A stretch of 64,000 nt of DNA from NCBI GenBank assembly GCA_016177705.1, contig JACOUT010000014.1:1-64000 (forward strand), read 5' to 3'. Source of the DNA: Deltaproteobacteria bacterium (GTDB lineage Bacteria; Myxococcota; UBA727; VGSZ01). A program made the translations under genes and the position numbers. Numbering within the stretch: the stretch's first letter is position 1; every line of letters starts with the position of its first letter. This document shows, in pieces, positions 32,961 to 39,871 of the stretch. The notes below the pieces were generated by a model. That model ran no database searches. It was not told the origin of the DNA and worked only from the letters and a program-made list of their open reading frames with translations.

Positions 32961-32998
32961 GTGCCCGCGCCCCCGCGTCACGTGAGGGGCGCGGACAC
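32961..32998 (+). promoter_or_regulatory. Leader hairpin before the 33022 gene
   Basis: GTGCCCGCGCCCC (32961-32973) pairs with GGGGCGCGGACAC (32986-32998), 13 bp with one mismatch and a 12-nt loop. The right arm is the same as a 14-mer in the hairpin at 1311-1359. It is followed by AGGAGG and the ATG at 33022. Confidence 0.6.
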
Positions 32999-33021
32999 GC
33001 CCTGCAACATCAGGAGGACCC

Positions 33022-33228
33022 ATGATCACATCGACACCGCCGAGGAAGAACCTCCCCCGCAGTGAGCTGCGTCCCGTCAGCGTCGCGCTGCTCGCCGCGC
33101 TCGCTCGCCTCGGCGTCGTCGCCGGGGCCGCCGCGTGGCTGTTCGTGTTGCTGCTCAACGAGATCGCGACGGCGCTCGTGTACGTGCTCGCCGCGATGCT
33201 CGCGCTCTTCTGGTCATGCGGACCTTGA
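33022..33228 (+). CDS. Small membrane protein
   Basis: 68 residues from the ATG at 33022, with AGGAGG upstream. A basic N-terminus (PPRKNLPRSELR) is followed by two hydrophobic stretches (VALLAALARLGVVAGAAAWL and EIATALVYVLAAMLALFW), so it is probably a two-pass inner-membrane peptide. No family recognised. It shares the hairpin-leader arrangement of the small genes left of the attachment core. Confidence 0.5.
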   Translation: MITSTPPRKNLPRSELRPVSVALLAALARLGVVAGAAAWLFVLLLNEIATALVYVLAAMLALFWSCGP

Positions 33229-33433
33229 CCACGTTCTCGCTGTCTCCCGTCGCCGTCGGCGTCGCCCTCGCTCTGCGGGGCGCGTCGACGGCGTGCCCGC
33301 TCTCCCCGAGCCTAAGGCAGAGCCCTCACCTGCGGCGCTTACGTCGGAGGCAAGGCCAGTGCGGATGGCCGGAAGGCAAAGCACCATGCGAGCCGGCGCT
33401 GAAGCGGCTCGTTTTCGAGCCGCTCCGCGCGAT

Positions 33434-33471
33434 GTCGACGACGGGCAATGCTCTGCTCGACCCATCGAAGC
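33434..33471 (+). repeat. 38-bp direct repeat, copy 1
   Basis: Identical to 35542-35579 except at one base. It lies in the 481-bp gene-free stretch 33229-33709, just after a hairpin AGCGGCTCG-tttt-CGAGCCGCT (33403-33424) and about 240 bp before the HNH-like gene. Weaker similarity to copy 2 continues for about 60 bp downstream. Confidence 0.75.
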
Positions 33472-33709
33472 TGGCGCTTGGGCCGCGTCGCTCGCGCTTG
33501 CGTGTGACAGCGCCTCGCAAGGTCCTATGGAGCCCCTCGAGGTGCGGACTCACGGTCGGCGCTTCCCGACGTCGACGCGCTTCACACATGGAGCTACGCG
33601 CGATGCAGCGCGACCGTCTCGGCTGGACCGCGTAGTTCGCCGACGCAAGCAACGGTTCAACCGCCGAGTGGATCGTTGCCACGCATAGCTCAACCACTAC
33701 GATGGACGA

Positions 33710-34528
33710 ATGGCGCGCGTTTGCCACTTCTGCGGCGGGAGCCTCGCGGGAAACAAGTCCCGCGAGCATGTCTTCGCGGACTGGTTGCTCGAGTTCACCG
33801 GCCAAGGCGACGCGATTGTCGAACCCACTCATCAGAACTTTGAAGGCGACGTCGTCTACCACCGACGCAACCCCCACACGTTCAACGGCCTGCTCCTCGG
33901 CGGTGTGTGCGAGCGCCCTTGCAACAACGGCTGGATGTCGACCATCGACGCGAACGCAAAGCCGGCGCTCATCGCGCTCTGGCAGGGACGCGCAGCCGCA
34001 TCGCTCCTGCAGCACGATCGGCACGCGCTTTCGGTCTGGGCTGCGAAGACGACATTCACCCTGAACCTCTCGTCGCTCTCAACATTTCGCCGCATCATCC
34101 CGCAAGCGCACATCGAGGCGCTCTTCAAGAATCCGAAGGTCCTGCCGCCCGGCGTGCTCGTGATCGCGGAAACAGGCCTCAAGAACGACGGCCTCGGATG
34201 GGCACAGAGCCAGAGTTGGTACGCGCACCTTGAAGATCGCGAGACCGCGCTGTGTAAGGCACTTGAGGGCTCATCCTTCAAGACGACGCTACGCATCGGA
34301 CCCAGCGCAGTCACCACGTCGTTCTGGCCCAACGACGACTGGATGATCTCTCTGCGGGACGGACGCCACGTCATGATGGGCAGCGAGCGCAGCTTGATCG
34401 GCTGGAACGCCGCACCAGGCTACGTGAAGTCCAACTACGACCACGTCGAGCACGCGTTCGAGATCCAGGTCCTTAGCCCCGCGACGGTCCGCGCCCAGTA
34501 CGGGGACGCGCCCTTCGGAGTTCCTTAG
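33710..34528 (+). CDS. HNH-like (SREH/CNNGWMS) protein
   Basis: 272 residues from the ATG at 33710. CHFCGG at the N-terminus is followed by NKSREHVFADWL and later CERPCNNGWMSTID. This arrangement is familiar from bacterial proteins annotated as HNH endonuclease-like (SKEH...W, then C-x2-CNNGWMS-x-L/I-E/D). The remaining ~190 residues are alpha/beta. It is two bases upstream of a DUF4238-like gene, suggesting one functional unit, probably a defence or conflict module. Nuclease activity is inferred from the scaffold. Confidence 0.6.
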   Translation: MARVCHFCGGSLAGNKSREHVFADWLLEFTGQGDAIVEPTHQNFEGDVVYHRRNPHTFNGLLLGGVCERPCNNGWMSTIDANAKPALIALWQGRAAASLLQHDRHALSVWAAKTTFTLNLSSLSTFRRIIPQAHIEALFKNPKVLPPGVLVIAETGLKNDGLGWAQSQSWYAHLEDRETALCKALEGSSFKTTLRIGPSAVTTSFWPNDDWMISLRDGRHVMMGSERSLIGWNAAPGYVKSNYDHVEHAFEIQVLSPATVRAQYGDAPFGVP

Positions 34529-34530
34529 CC

Positions 34531-35472
34531 ATGGAGAACAAGCGACAGCACTTCGTTCCAGTCGGCTACCTGAAGGCGTGGTCGACACACTCTGAACGGG
34601 GCCGCGCCGCACCGATCTGGCGCATCGACGATCGACGGGAACCACGTCACGTGCCCTGCGAGAGCGTCTGCGCCGAGGACTTCCTTTACACGCGGACGCG
34701 GACGCTCGTCGAGAAGGCGCGCTTTGATCGCCCCGACGGAACCTTGCCGGAACTCGTTCGCCGACTCGCTGCCGCCGACCTCTACGAGCAACGCCGCGAC
34801 GCGGTCGCGCGCCAATCGCTCCTGCTCTACCTCACGCTGTTGAAGGTGCGGAATCCCGACTTTGACGTCCCTGAGTCAGTGGAGCGGCTCGACGTCGTCA
34901 GGCCCGCGTGGCTCGCGGTGATGCCGACGCTCCTCGGCAGTCCTGTCGCGCGCGGGGACTCTGTGGACGACGTGGTCGCTAAGTGCGTCGCGATGTTCCG
35001 CAGCTTTCGCATGTCGGTCCTTCTCGCGCCCACGGGCGGGTTCTACACCTCCGAGAACCCGGTTCAGCTCTTCTTCGACGCCGACGGGAGCTTTGAGCTC
35101 TGGGCTCCCCTGACTCCGTTCCACTGGGTGCGCTTCGCGAAAGGCCGGGGAGAAACGTCGTTTGAGTTCGCGAGTGCGAAGGACGTCCACTACCTCAACT
35201 TCCTCACCGTGGCTCGCTCCGACGGCGCGGTCTTCTCGCGTCAGCGACCCGCGGACATCACCGTCGAGGAAGTCCGCGAGTGGATAGCCGGCCGAGCAAA
35301 ACGCACCGAGCGCATAGACACCGAGAACGTTTGGGCGGCCGTCGCTCCACAGCCAGAGGTCTCGGGTTTTCGCACGAAGGGCGTCTCGCCCGAACTTGCT
35401 GAGGCCCTCGTGAGTAGCGGGAGGATCGCCACAAGGCCGACTCGGCCCTCGACCCCTCCTGCCGCACGTTGA
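34531..35472 (+). CDS. DUF4238-like protein
   Basis: 313 residues from the ATG at 34531. The N-terminus (NKRQHFVPVGYLKAW) carries the K-x-QH-F/Y-VP-x-x-Y-L signature of DUF4238. Later segments fit the family: LLYLTLLKVRNPDF, and GGFYTSENPVQLF, where the family has an S/T-D/E-N-P motif. DUF4238 proteins are widespread in defence islands and their activity is not established. Begins two bases after the HNH-like gene. It ends about 70 bp before copy 2 of the 38-bp repeat. Confidence 0.7.
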   Translation: MENKRQHFVPVGYLKAWSTHSERGRAAPIWRIDDRREPRHVPCESVCAEDFLYTRTRTLVEKARFDRPDGTLPELVRRLAAADLYEQRRDAVARQSLLLYLTLLKVRNPDFDVPESVERLDVVRPAWLAVMPTLLGSPVARGDSVDDVVAKCVAMFRSFRMSVLLAPTGGFYTSENPVQLFFDADGSFELWAPLTPFHWVRFAKGRGETSFEFASAKDVHYLNFLTVARSDGAVFSRQRPADITVEEVREWIAGRAKRTERIDTENVWAAVAPQPEVSGFRTKGVSPELAEALVSSGRIATRPTRPSTPPAAR

Positions 35473-35541
35473 ACGTCGCGCTGCGCTGGAAGCGCGAGTG
35501 ACGAACCAGCAACTCCCCGCACCCAGAAGGCCCCGCGCGCG

Positions 35542-35579
35542 GTCGACGACGGGCTATGCTCTGCTCGACCCATCGAAGC
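35542..35579 (+). repeat. 38-bp direct repeat, copy 2
   Basis: Second copy of the element at 33434-33471, same orientation. The two copies bracket the HNH-like/DUF4238 pair, and each precedes a gene module by roughly 190-240 bp. An 8-bp hairpin AGCGCGGG/CCCGCGCT overlaps its right end (about 35576-35600). Confidence 0.75.
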
Positions 35580-35656
35580 GCGGGCGCGGCCCCCGCGCTT
35601 GGCACCTGCGGGAGAACCTGAGAACGCCGCGCAAGCTCCTTCGGGGCAGGCTCGAC

Positions 35657-35688
35657 GAGGTCGGAAGGCGTGCGGTCCTTCCGACCTC
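35657..35688 (+). terminator. 12-bp perfect hairpin upstream of the nitrilase-like gene
   Basis: GAGGTCGGAAGG (35657-35668) pairs with CCTTCCGACCTC (35677-35688), loop of 8 nt. It could end a short RNA started near repeat copy 2, or act as an attenuator for the operon beginning at 35764. No U-tract follows. Confidence 0.5.
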
Positions 35689-35763
35689 ACCGTGGATGGC
35701 GGTGGCCGTCGACGGCGGCCACTGCGCGCCTTCTTTCGCTGGCAGCTGACGCAAAAGTTCAAG

Positions 35764-37146
35764 ATGCTGCGGGCCATGAACGCCGCCACCTTGCTCAAGC
35801 GGAACATCGAGCAACTGGGTTCGTGTCCGCCCATCGACGTCGCTGTTGTCGCGCTCGCGATTTGTCGAAGCCACGGGCACGAGTGGACGACGACGTTCAA
35901 CGCGAGCGGAGCGCAGGAGTTGTTCGAGCGAGCGCGCGAGGAGGCGGCGACCTTCTTCGAACGCTTTGAGGGAGGCCTCTTCTCGAAGGGCGAGATCGTG
36001 GAGGTCGCGGCTTTCGCGGAGAAGCTCGTTCGCGACACAAAGGCGCTCGTGCTCGGGGCTCGCGCGCTCGCGTTGGCAATCGACGAAAAGTTCGGGGACA
36101 CCTACGTGAACCGGTTCATTGCGCGTGAGCGAACGACGCTGAGAGCCGACGTCGGGTTTCCTGTTCGCGACCATGACTCGGAGTTCCTCGGGCCGCAGCC
36201 GGACGCGACTGCGCGGTTGAAGCTGTTTCCCGGTGGAGCGTCACCGACGGTGCCCGTCGTGCTGTCGTTTGAACACGCGTCCGCTCTCGCAGACTTGCCA
36301 TCCGACGCGTGCGTCGCGACCATCTTGCCGAACATGGCGCCGCCGCATAGGGCCGCGGCGGCAAATCTCGACGAGATCAAGGAGCACTTCGAGGTCGAGG
36401 CTGATGTGAACCTTGAAGCTGGCAAGTTCTTCTGGGTCAGGCCCGCGAACGCCGATCAGATGGATCGCATCCGCAAGCTCGTTGAGGTCGCTGAGCGAGA
36501 AGGCGCGCGCATCGCGCTCATGCCTGAACTCTGCGTCACCGACGCACAGCAACGGGAACTCATCGAGTGGTTCCAGAAGGACCGCAAGCGGATGCTCTTC
36601 ACCGCAGGGAGCGCACACAGTGAAGACGGCGGGCGCCGCATGAATCTCGCGCGGACGCACGTGCATCAGGACCTGCACCTCGTCCACGAGAAGTTCAACC
36701 CGTACATCTTGAACGGACAGCTCGGAGAAGACCTGCACGAGACGAAGAGCGAGCTCACTGTTTACGCGCTCGGCGACTTGCGAACGCTCGTCGTTCTCGT
36801 TTGCAAGGATCTCTTGGCCCACCGCGTTGCGGACGTTCTCGCCGAAATGCGCCTCTGGCTGGTGCTCGTGCCCTCCTTGTCGCCGAAGACGGACGATTTC
36901 CGGACGGTCGCCGGCATCTTGGCGACGACGGGGCAGACGTCGCTGCTTGCGGCAATCGCATCTTTCGGTGACCCGAAGGAAGCCGTCGTCGTCGCGGGTA
37001 GGCCACGAAAGGCCGGATCAAGCAATCTTCCAGCATTTAGGACGCGCGAGGAGCTGGAGGGCCCAGCGGTCGTTACAACGCGACTTACGAAGGTTAAGGA
37101 TATGGAGCCAGATCAAGGGCTTGCGTTGGTGATCCACCGCCTCTAG
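35764..37146 (+). CDS. Nitrilase-superfamily (carbon-nitrogen hydrolase-like) protein
   Basis: 460 residues from the ATG at 35764 (35776 is also possible; neither has a strong ribosome binding site). The N-terminal ~230 residues are helical and unassigned. The C-terminal ~230 residues follow the nitrilase order: ARIALMPELCV (Glu ~253), LVHEKFNPY (Lys ~308), VVLVCKDLLAH (Cys ~347). These should form the E-K-C amidase triad. It is upstream of a winged-helix gene and an orotate-phosphoribosyltransferase-like gene with close spacing. An amidase acting on a nucleotide or base derivative is one idea; the substrate is unknown. Confidence 0.65.
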   Translation: MLRAMNAATLLKRNIEQLGSCPPIDVAVVALAICRSHGHEWTTTFNASGAQELFERAREEAATFFERFEGGLFSKGEIVEVAAFAEKLVRDTKALVLGARALALAIDEKFGDTYVNRFIARERTTLRADVGFPVRDHDSEFLGPQPDATARLKLFPGGASPTVPVVLSFEHASALADLPSDACVATILPNMAPPHRAAAANLDEIKEHFEVEADVNLEAGKFFWVRPANADQMDRIRKLVEVAEREGARIALMPELCVTDAQQRELIEWFQKDRKRMLFTAGSAHSEDGGRRMNLARTHVHQDLHLVHEKFNPYILNGQLGEDLHETKSELTVYALGDLRTLVVLVCKDLLAHRVADVLAEMRLWLVLVPSLSPKTDDFRTVAGILATTGQTSLLAAIASFGDPKEAVVVAGRPRKAGSSNLPAFRTREELEGPAVVTTRLTKVKDMEPDQGLALVIHRL

Positions 37147-37184
37147 ATGGTTGACGATTGCTTGACAGCGGCTAGAATCCTCCT

Positions 37185-38225
37185 ATGGAGAGCCTGACCA
37201 AACCTGCTGGTGAGCTTGCCAAGCCTCGTCGAGAGAGCTGGGCGACGAAGGTCGTGCAGCTGCTTGGGGAGAGCGTCAGCCGCGAGTCGCTCCGGCTGGC
37301 CGCGCTGGAGCTCGGAACTGCGGCGCGGATCGAGACGGACCCAGAGGTGTTTCGCACACTGGAGACGGAGCTCGCGCGCTTGCCGCTCGGTTCGGACAAA
37401 GTGCTTCAGGCGTATGCGCTTGCGCTGACGGACCTCGTCTCGTCGCTCGTGCGGCGCGTGGAAGCGGAGATTGAGGACGGCCAGACGAGGCAACTCGCGT
37501 TGCGACGTTTGAACTATCTCGCCTGCCTCAAGGAGAGCTGGCAGACGCCGTCGCAGATCGCAGAGACGATCAACAAAGATCTGGCGCAGGTGTCGAAGGA
37601 GCTCGGCGGGCTCCGGGATGCCGGTCTGGTTGAGGTGTTTCATCTCGGCGATAAGCGAGAGAGACCTCATCGTTTGACGCTGCGGGGGCGGCGCGCGTTG
37701 GCGGACGTGGCCGCCGAAGCAACACCGACAGAGTCAGCGCCAGCAGTCGCACCTGTCGTTGAGATTGCGCGCCCGGCGCAGGCGCTGCCGGCGCGCGTGT
37801 TCCGTCGGTCACTCGTGCTCTCGGCGACCGTGCGCATCGATATTCAGATCAAAGCAGTGCTCACGGAGCTTTGGCTCGAGAGCGCGCCGCCGGAGTTCTT
37901 GCGAGAGCTGACGCGTCGCGCGCCGCCCGAGCACACTTCGCTCGTTGTGCGGTCACAGGCGGTCAGCGCTTGGCAGCACCTCTTCCTCGCGTCGTCGGCG
38001 AACCATCGGTGGCGAGAGTGCTCGTACGTTCCCGCCGCGATGGCGAATCCGCTCTTCGCGCACGTTCCCGACGAGAAGTACGTCGTTCTCTACGATGACC
38101 CTGAGCAAGCGAAGGTCGACCGGGGAAACGAGTTCGGACAGCGGCTGCTTGGCAACGCGGAGGGCGCGTGTCTCGTGCGTCCGAGCGCCGTCAGCAAAGA
38201 GCTCTCGTTGGAGTGGCTGTCATGA
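37185..38225 (+). CDS. Winged-helix (MarR/ArsR-like) protein with C-terminal effector-like domain
   Basis: 346 residues from the ATG at 37185. A winged helix spans about 108-165 (LNYLACLKESWQTPSQIAET, LGGLRDAGLVEVFHLGDK, RPHRLTLRGRRAL). A Pro/Ala linker leads to an alpha/beta C-terminal half (VLYDDPEQAKVDRGNEFGQR). It begins 38 bp after the nitrilase-like gene and overlaps the phosphoribosyltransferase gene by 4 bp (ATGA). It could be a regulator sensing a nucleotide signal made or used by the neighbours. Confidence 0.55.
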   Translation: MESLTKPAGELAKPRRESWATKVVQLLGESVSRESLRLAALELGTAARIETDPEVFRTLETELARLPLGSDKVLQAYALALTDLVSSLVRRVEAEIEDGQTRQLALRRLNYLACLKESWQTPSQIAETINKDLAQVSKELGGLRDAGLVEVFHLGDKRERPHRLTLRGRRALADVAAEATPTESAPAVAPVVEIARPAQALPARVFRRSLVLSATVRIDIQIKAVLTELWLESAPPEFLRELTRRAPPEHTSLVVRSQAVSAWQHLFLASSANHRWRECSYVPAAMANPLFAHVPDEKYVVLYDDPEQAKVDRGNEFGQRLLGNAEGACLVRPSAVSKELSLEWLS

Positions 38226-38869
38226 GCGGCAAGCGCGTGCTCGACCCGGCAATTGTTCGCGCACTCGTTGAAGCGCGCGCGGACTTCAAGTCGCACGCGG
38301 ACACGCTGACGAAGTTGTTGAGTCGGACGGGCGGGATACTCGATCACCACTTCGAGCTGCAGAGCGGAGCTCACGCGCAATATTTTCTTCGCTTTGCAGA
38401 CGTCGCGCGTCGCCCTGAGGACGTCGCGACCATCGCGAAGGTGTTCGCAAGCGTAGTACCCAAAAACAGCGTGGTTCTCTGTCCGGAGAGCTCCGGCGTC
38501 GCGCTTGCAGCCGCGCTAAGGGACGTTCTCGGCGCCGAGCTCGCAATCGTAGGTGTGGATGAACATCGCCGCCCGCTTCCAGCGCTTCGCAAGGGGGAGA
38601 TCGCGTGGCGCAAGACGTTCATCGTGAACGACGTCGTGACGACGGGAGCATCGTTGGCGCGCCTGGTTGCCGTTGCGAGGGAGCACAAGGCGGAGTTGGC
38701 GGGTGTCGTCGCCTTCGCCGTCCACAAGGGGGCAAATCTCGGGGCGCTGCCAGCGCTCGAGGGCCTGCCGATCCACGTGCCGCTTCAGCTCAACTGGGAG
38801 ACCTATTCGGCGCCGTGCCCACTGTGCGCGGTTGCGGGCCCGGCGATCCCTGCACTGGAGCTCAACTGA
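38222..38869 (+). CDS. Orotate phosphoribosyltransferase-like protein
   Basis: 215 residues. FELQSGAHAQYFLRF corresponds to the N-terminal OPRT block, VVLCPESSGVALAAAL to the nucleotide-fold helix, and TFIVNDVVTTGASL to the PRPP-binding loop (normally V-D-D-V-x-T-T-G). The first Asp of the PRPP motif is Asn here. A Cys pair (CPLC) near the end is unusual for OPRT. In a defence-island operon it may act on a modified base rather than in pyrimidine synthesis. Translationally coupled to the winged-helix gene. Confidence 0.7.
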   Translation: MSGKRVLDPAIVRALVEARADFKSHADTLTKLLSRTGGILDHHFELQSGAHAQYFLRFADVARRPEDVATIAKVFASVVPKNSVVLCPESSGVALAAALRDVLGAELAIVGVDEHRRPLPALRKGEIAWRKTFIVNDVVTTGASLARLVAVAREHKAELAGVVAFAVHKGANLGALPALEGLPIHVPLQLNWETYSAPCPLCAVAGPAIPALELN

Positions 38870-39012
38870 TGAGCGGCATGAGCGCGATCTCGTTCCTGTT
38901 GCCCGGCAGATCTGCCGCGGATCTGCGGATCCGTTCGGCTTGCGAGCGCGGCGGGCAAGTTGCGCGCGCGCACGCGGTGACGACGTCAAACACGTTTCGT
39001 TTCCCGATTTGA
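38869..39012 (+). CDS. Possible 47-aa leader or remnant gene
   Basis: An ATG at 38869 overlaps the previous stop (TGATG) and opens 47 codons (MSGMSAISFLLPGRSAADLR...), Arg-rich with no hydrophobic core. The overlap favours translation, but composition and length do not. It may be a decayed gene end. Confidence 0.25.
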   Translation: MSGMSAISFLLPGRSAADLRIRSACERGGQVARAHAVTTSNTFRFPI

Positions 39013-39131
39013 AACCGAACTAGAACCAGAATTGTTCACGGCAAACGTGTACCCAACTTGTCTCGCTCTTGCGCGGTGGGTACGCTAGCCCTACGCCGCC
39101 CGCTTTCCTTGGGTTGGCTCAAGGAGGCCTC

Positions 39132-39428
39132 GTGAGCGTTCACTCCATCAGCTACGACTTGCGTCAACCTGGGCAGGACTACGGCCAGCTCATCGAGCAG
39201 TTGAAGTCGCTCGGTGGATGGTGTCGTCCGACAGCATCCCAGTGGCTCGTCGACACGCAGCTGACGATCGGACAGGTGCAAGACCGGCTCCTCCCGTTCA
39301 TCGACGCGAACGACAAGCTGCTGATCTCGGAGGTCACGGGTGCGATGGCGTGGCACGGGCTGGCGCCCGAGGTCGTGCAGTGGATCCGGAGTCGCTTTGG
39401 TCGTGGCGCCGCGGCTCGCCGGTACTGA
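39132..39428 (+). CDS. Cas2/VapD-fold small protein (SinR-like)
   Basis: 98 residues from a GTG at 39132, five bases after AAGGAGG. SISYDLRQPGQDYGQLIEQL, LGGWCRPTASQWLVDT and FIDANDKLLISEVTG follow the pattern of small ferredoxin-like proteins annotated 'SinR family' (Y-D-L-x-x-P-G-x-x-Y), which share the Cas2/VapD fold. Some relatives are toxins or nucleases; the Asp in YDL is the equivalent of the Cas2 metal residue. It precedes an HNH gene by 8 bp, in the same direction. Confidence 0.65.
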   Translation: MSVHSISYDLRQPGQDYGQLIEQLKSLGGWCRPTASQWLVDTQLTIGQVQDRLLPFIDANDKLLISEVTGAMAWHGLAPEVVQWIRSRFGRGAAARRY

Positions 39429-39436
39429 GGCGCAAC

Positions 39437-39856
39437 ATGGCGTACGGCGACGACGTTCTCCGACAGATCCATCAGAAGACCGACGGCCGCTGCCACCTGT
39501 GCAGGCGAGCGGTCCGGTACGCGCTCTACGGTGCCTACGCAGAGCCCGCGGGTTGGGAGGTCGACCACAGCAACCCGCGCGCTCGCGGTGGCACCGACCG
39601 CAAGAGCAACTTGTTGCCGGCGTGCTGCTCGTGCAACCGGACGAAGCGCGCATCGTCGACGCGAAGCGCACGCAAGCGCAACGGGTTCAGCCGTCGTCCC
39701 AAATCGCGCGGCGAGAAGACCGCGACGCGAGAGAAGAACGCCGTGGTGGGCGGCGGCCTCGGCGCCGTCGCTGGCGGCCTGATGTTCGGACCCCTTGGTG
39801 CGCTTGCAGGTGCGCTCTTGGGTGGCGGCATCGGCCACGACATCGATCCCGAGTGA
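39437..39856 (+). CDS. HNH endonuclease with C-terminal glycine-zipper segment
   Basis: 139 residues from the ATG at 39437. CHLC, then WEVDHSNPRARGGTDRKSNL and ACCSCNRTKRAS give a complete HNH (D-H...N...C-x2-C-N) core. The last 40 residues (VVGGGLGAVAGGLMFGPLGA, then LAGALLGGGIG) form a glycine zipper typical of membrane-inserting or oligomerising peptides. An HNH domain with such a tail is unusual; it may anchor the nuclease or form a pore. Immediately downstream of the Cas2-fold gene and upstream of the 660-residue protein. Confidence 0.75.
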   Translation: MAYGDDVLRQIHQKTDGRCHLCRRAVRYALYGAYAEPAGWEVDHSNPRARGGTDRKSNLLPACCSCNRTKRASSTRSARKRNGFSRRPKSRGEKTATREKNAVVGGGLGAVAGGLMFGPLGALAGALLGGGIGHDIDPE

Positions 39857-39871
39857 CAGATGAGGTGACCC

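Noticed and set aside
33229..33709. A gene in the gap before the HNH-like gene
   Set aside because: Open frames exist on both strands but none has a ribosome binding site or protein-like sequence; the region is better explained by the repeat and hairpin.
38869..39012. Fourth gene of the nitrilase/phosphoribosyltransferase operon as a firm call
   Set aside because: Only the start/stop overlap supports it; composition is Arg-rich with no fold signal, so it is listed at low confidence and not used in any argument.
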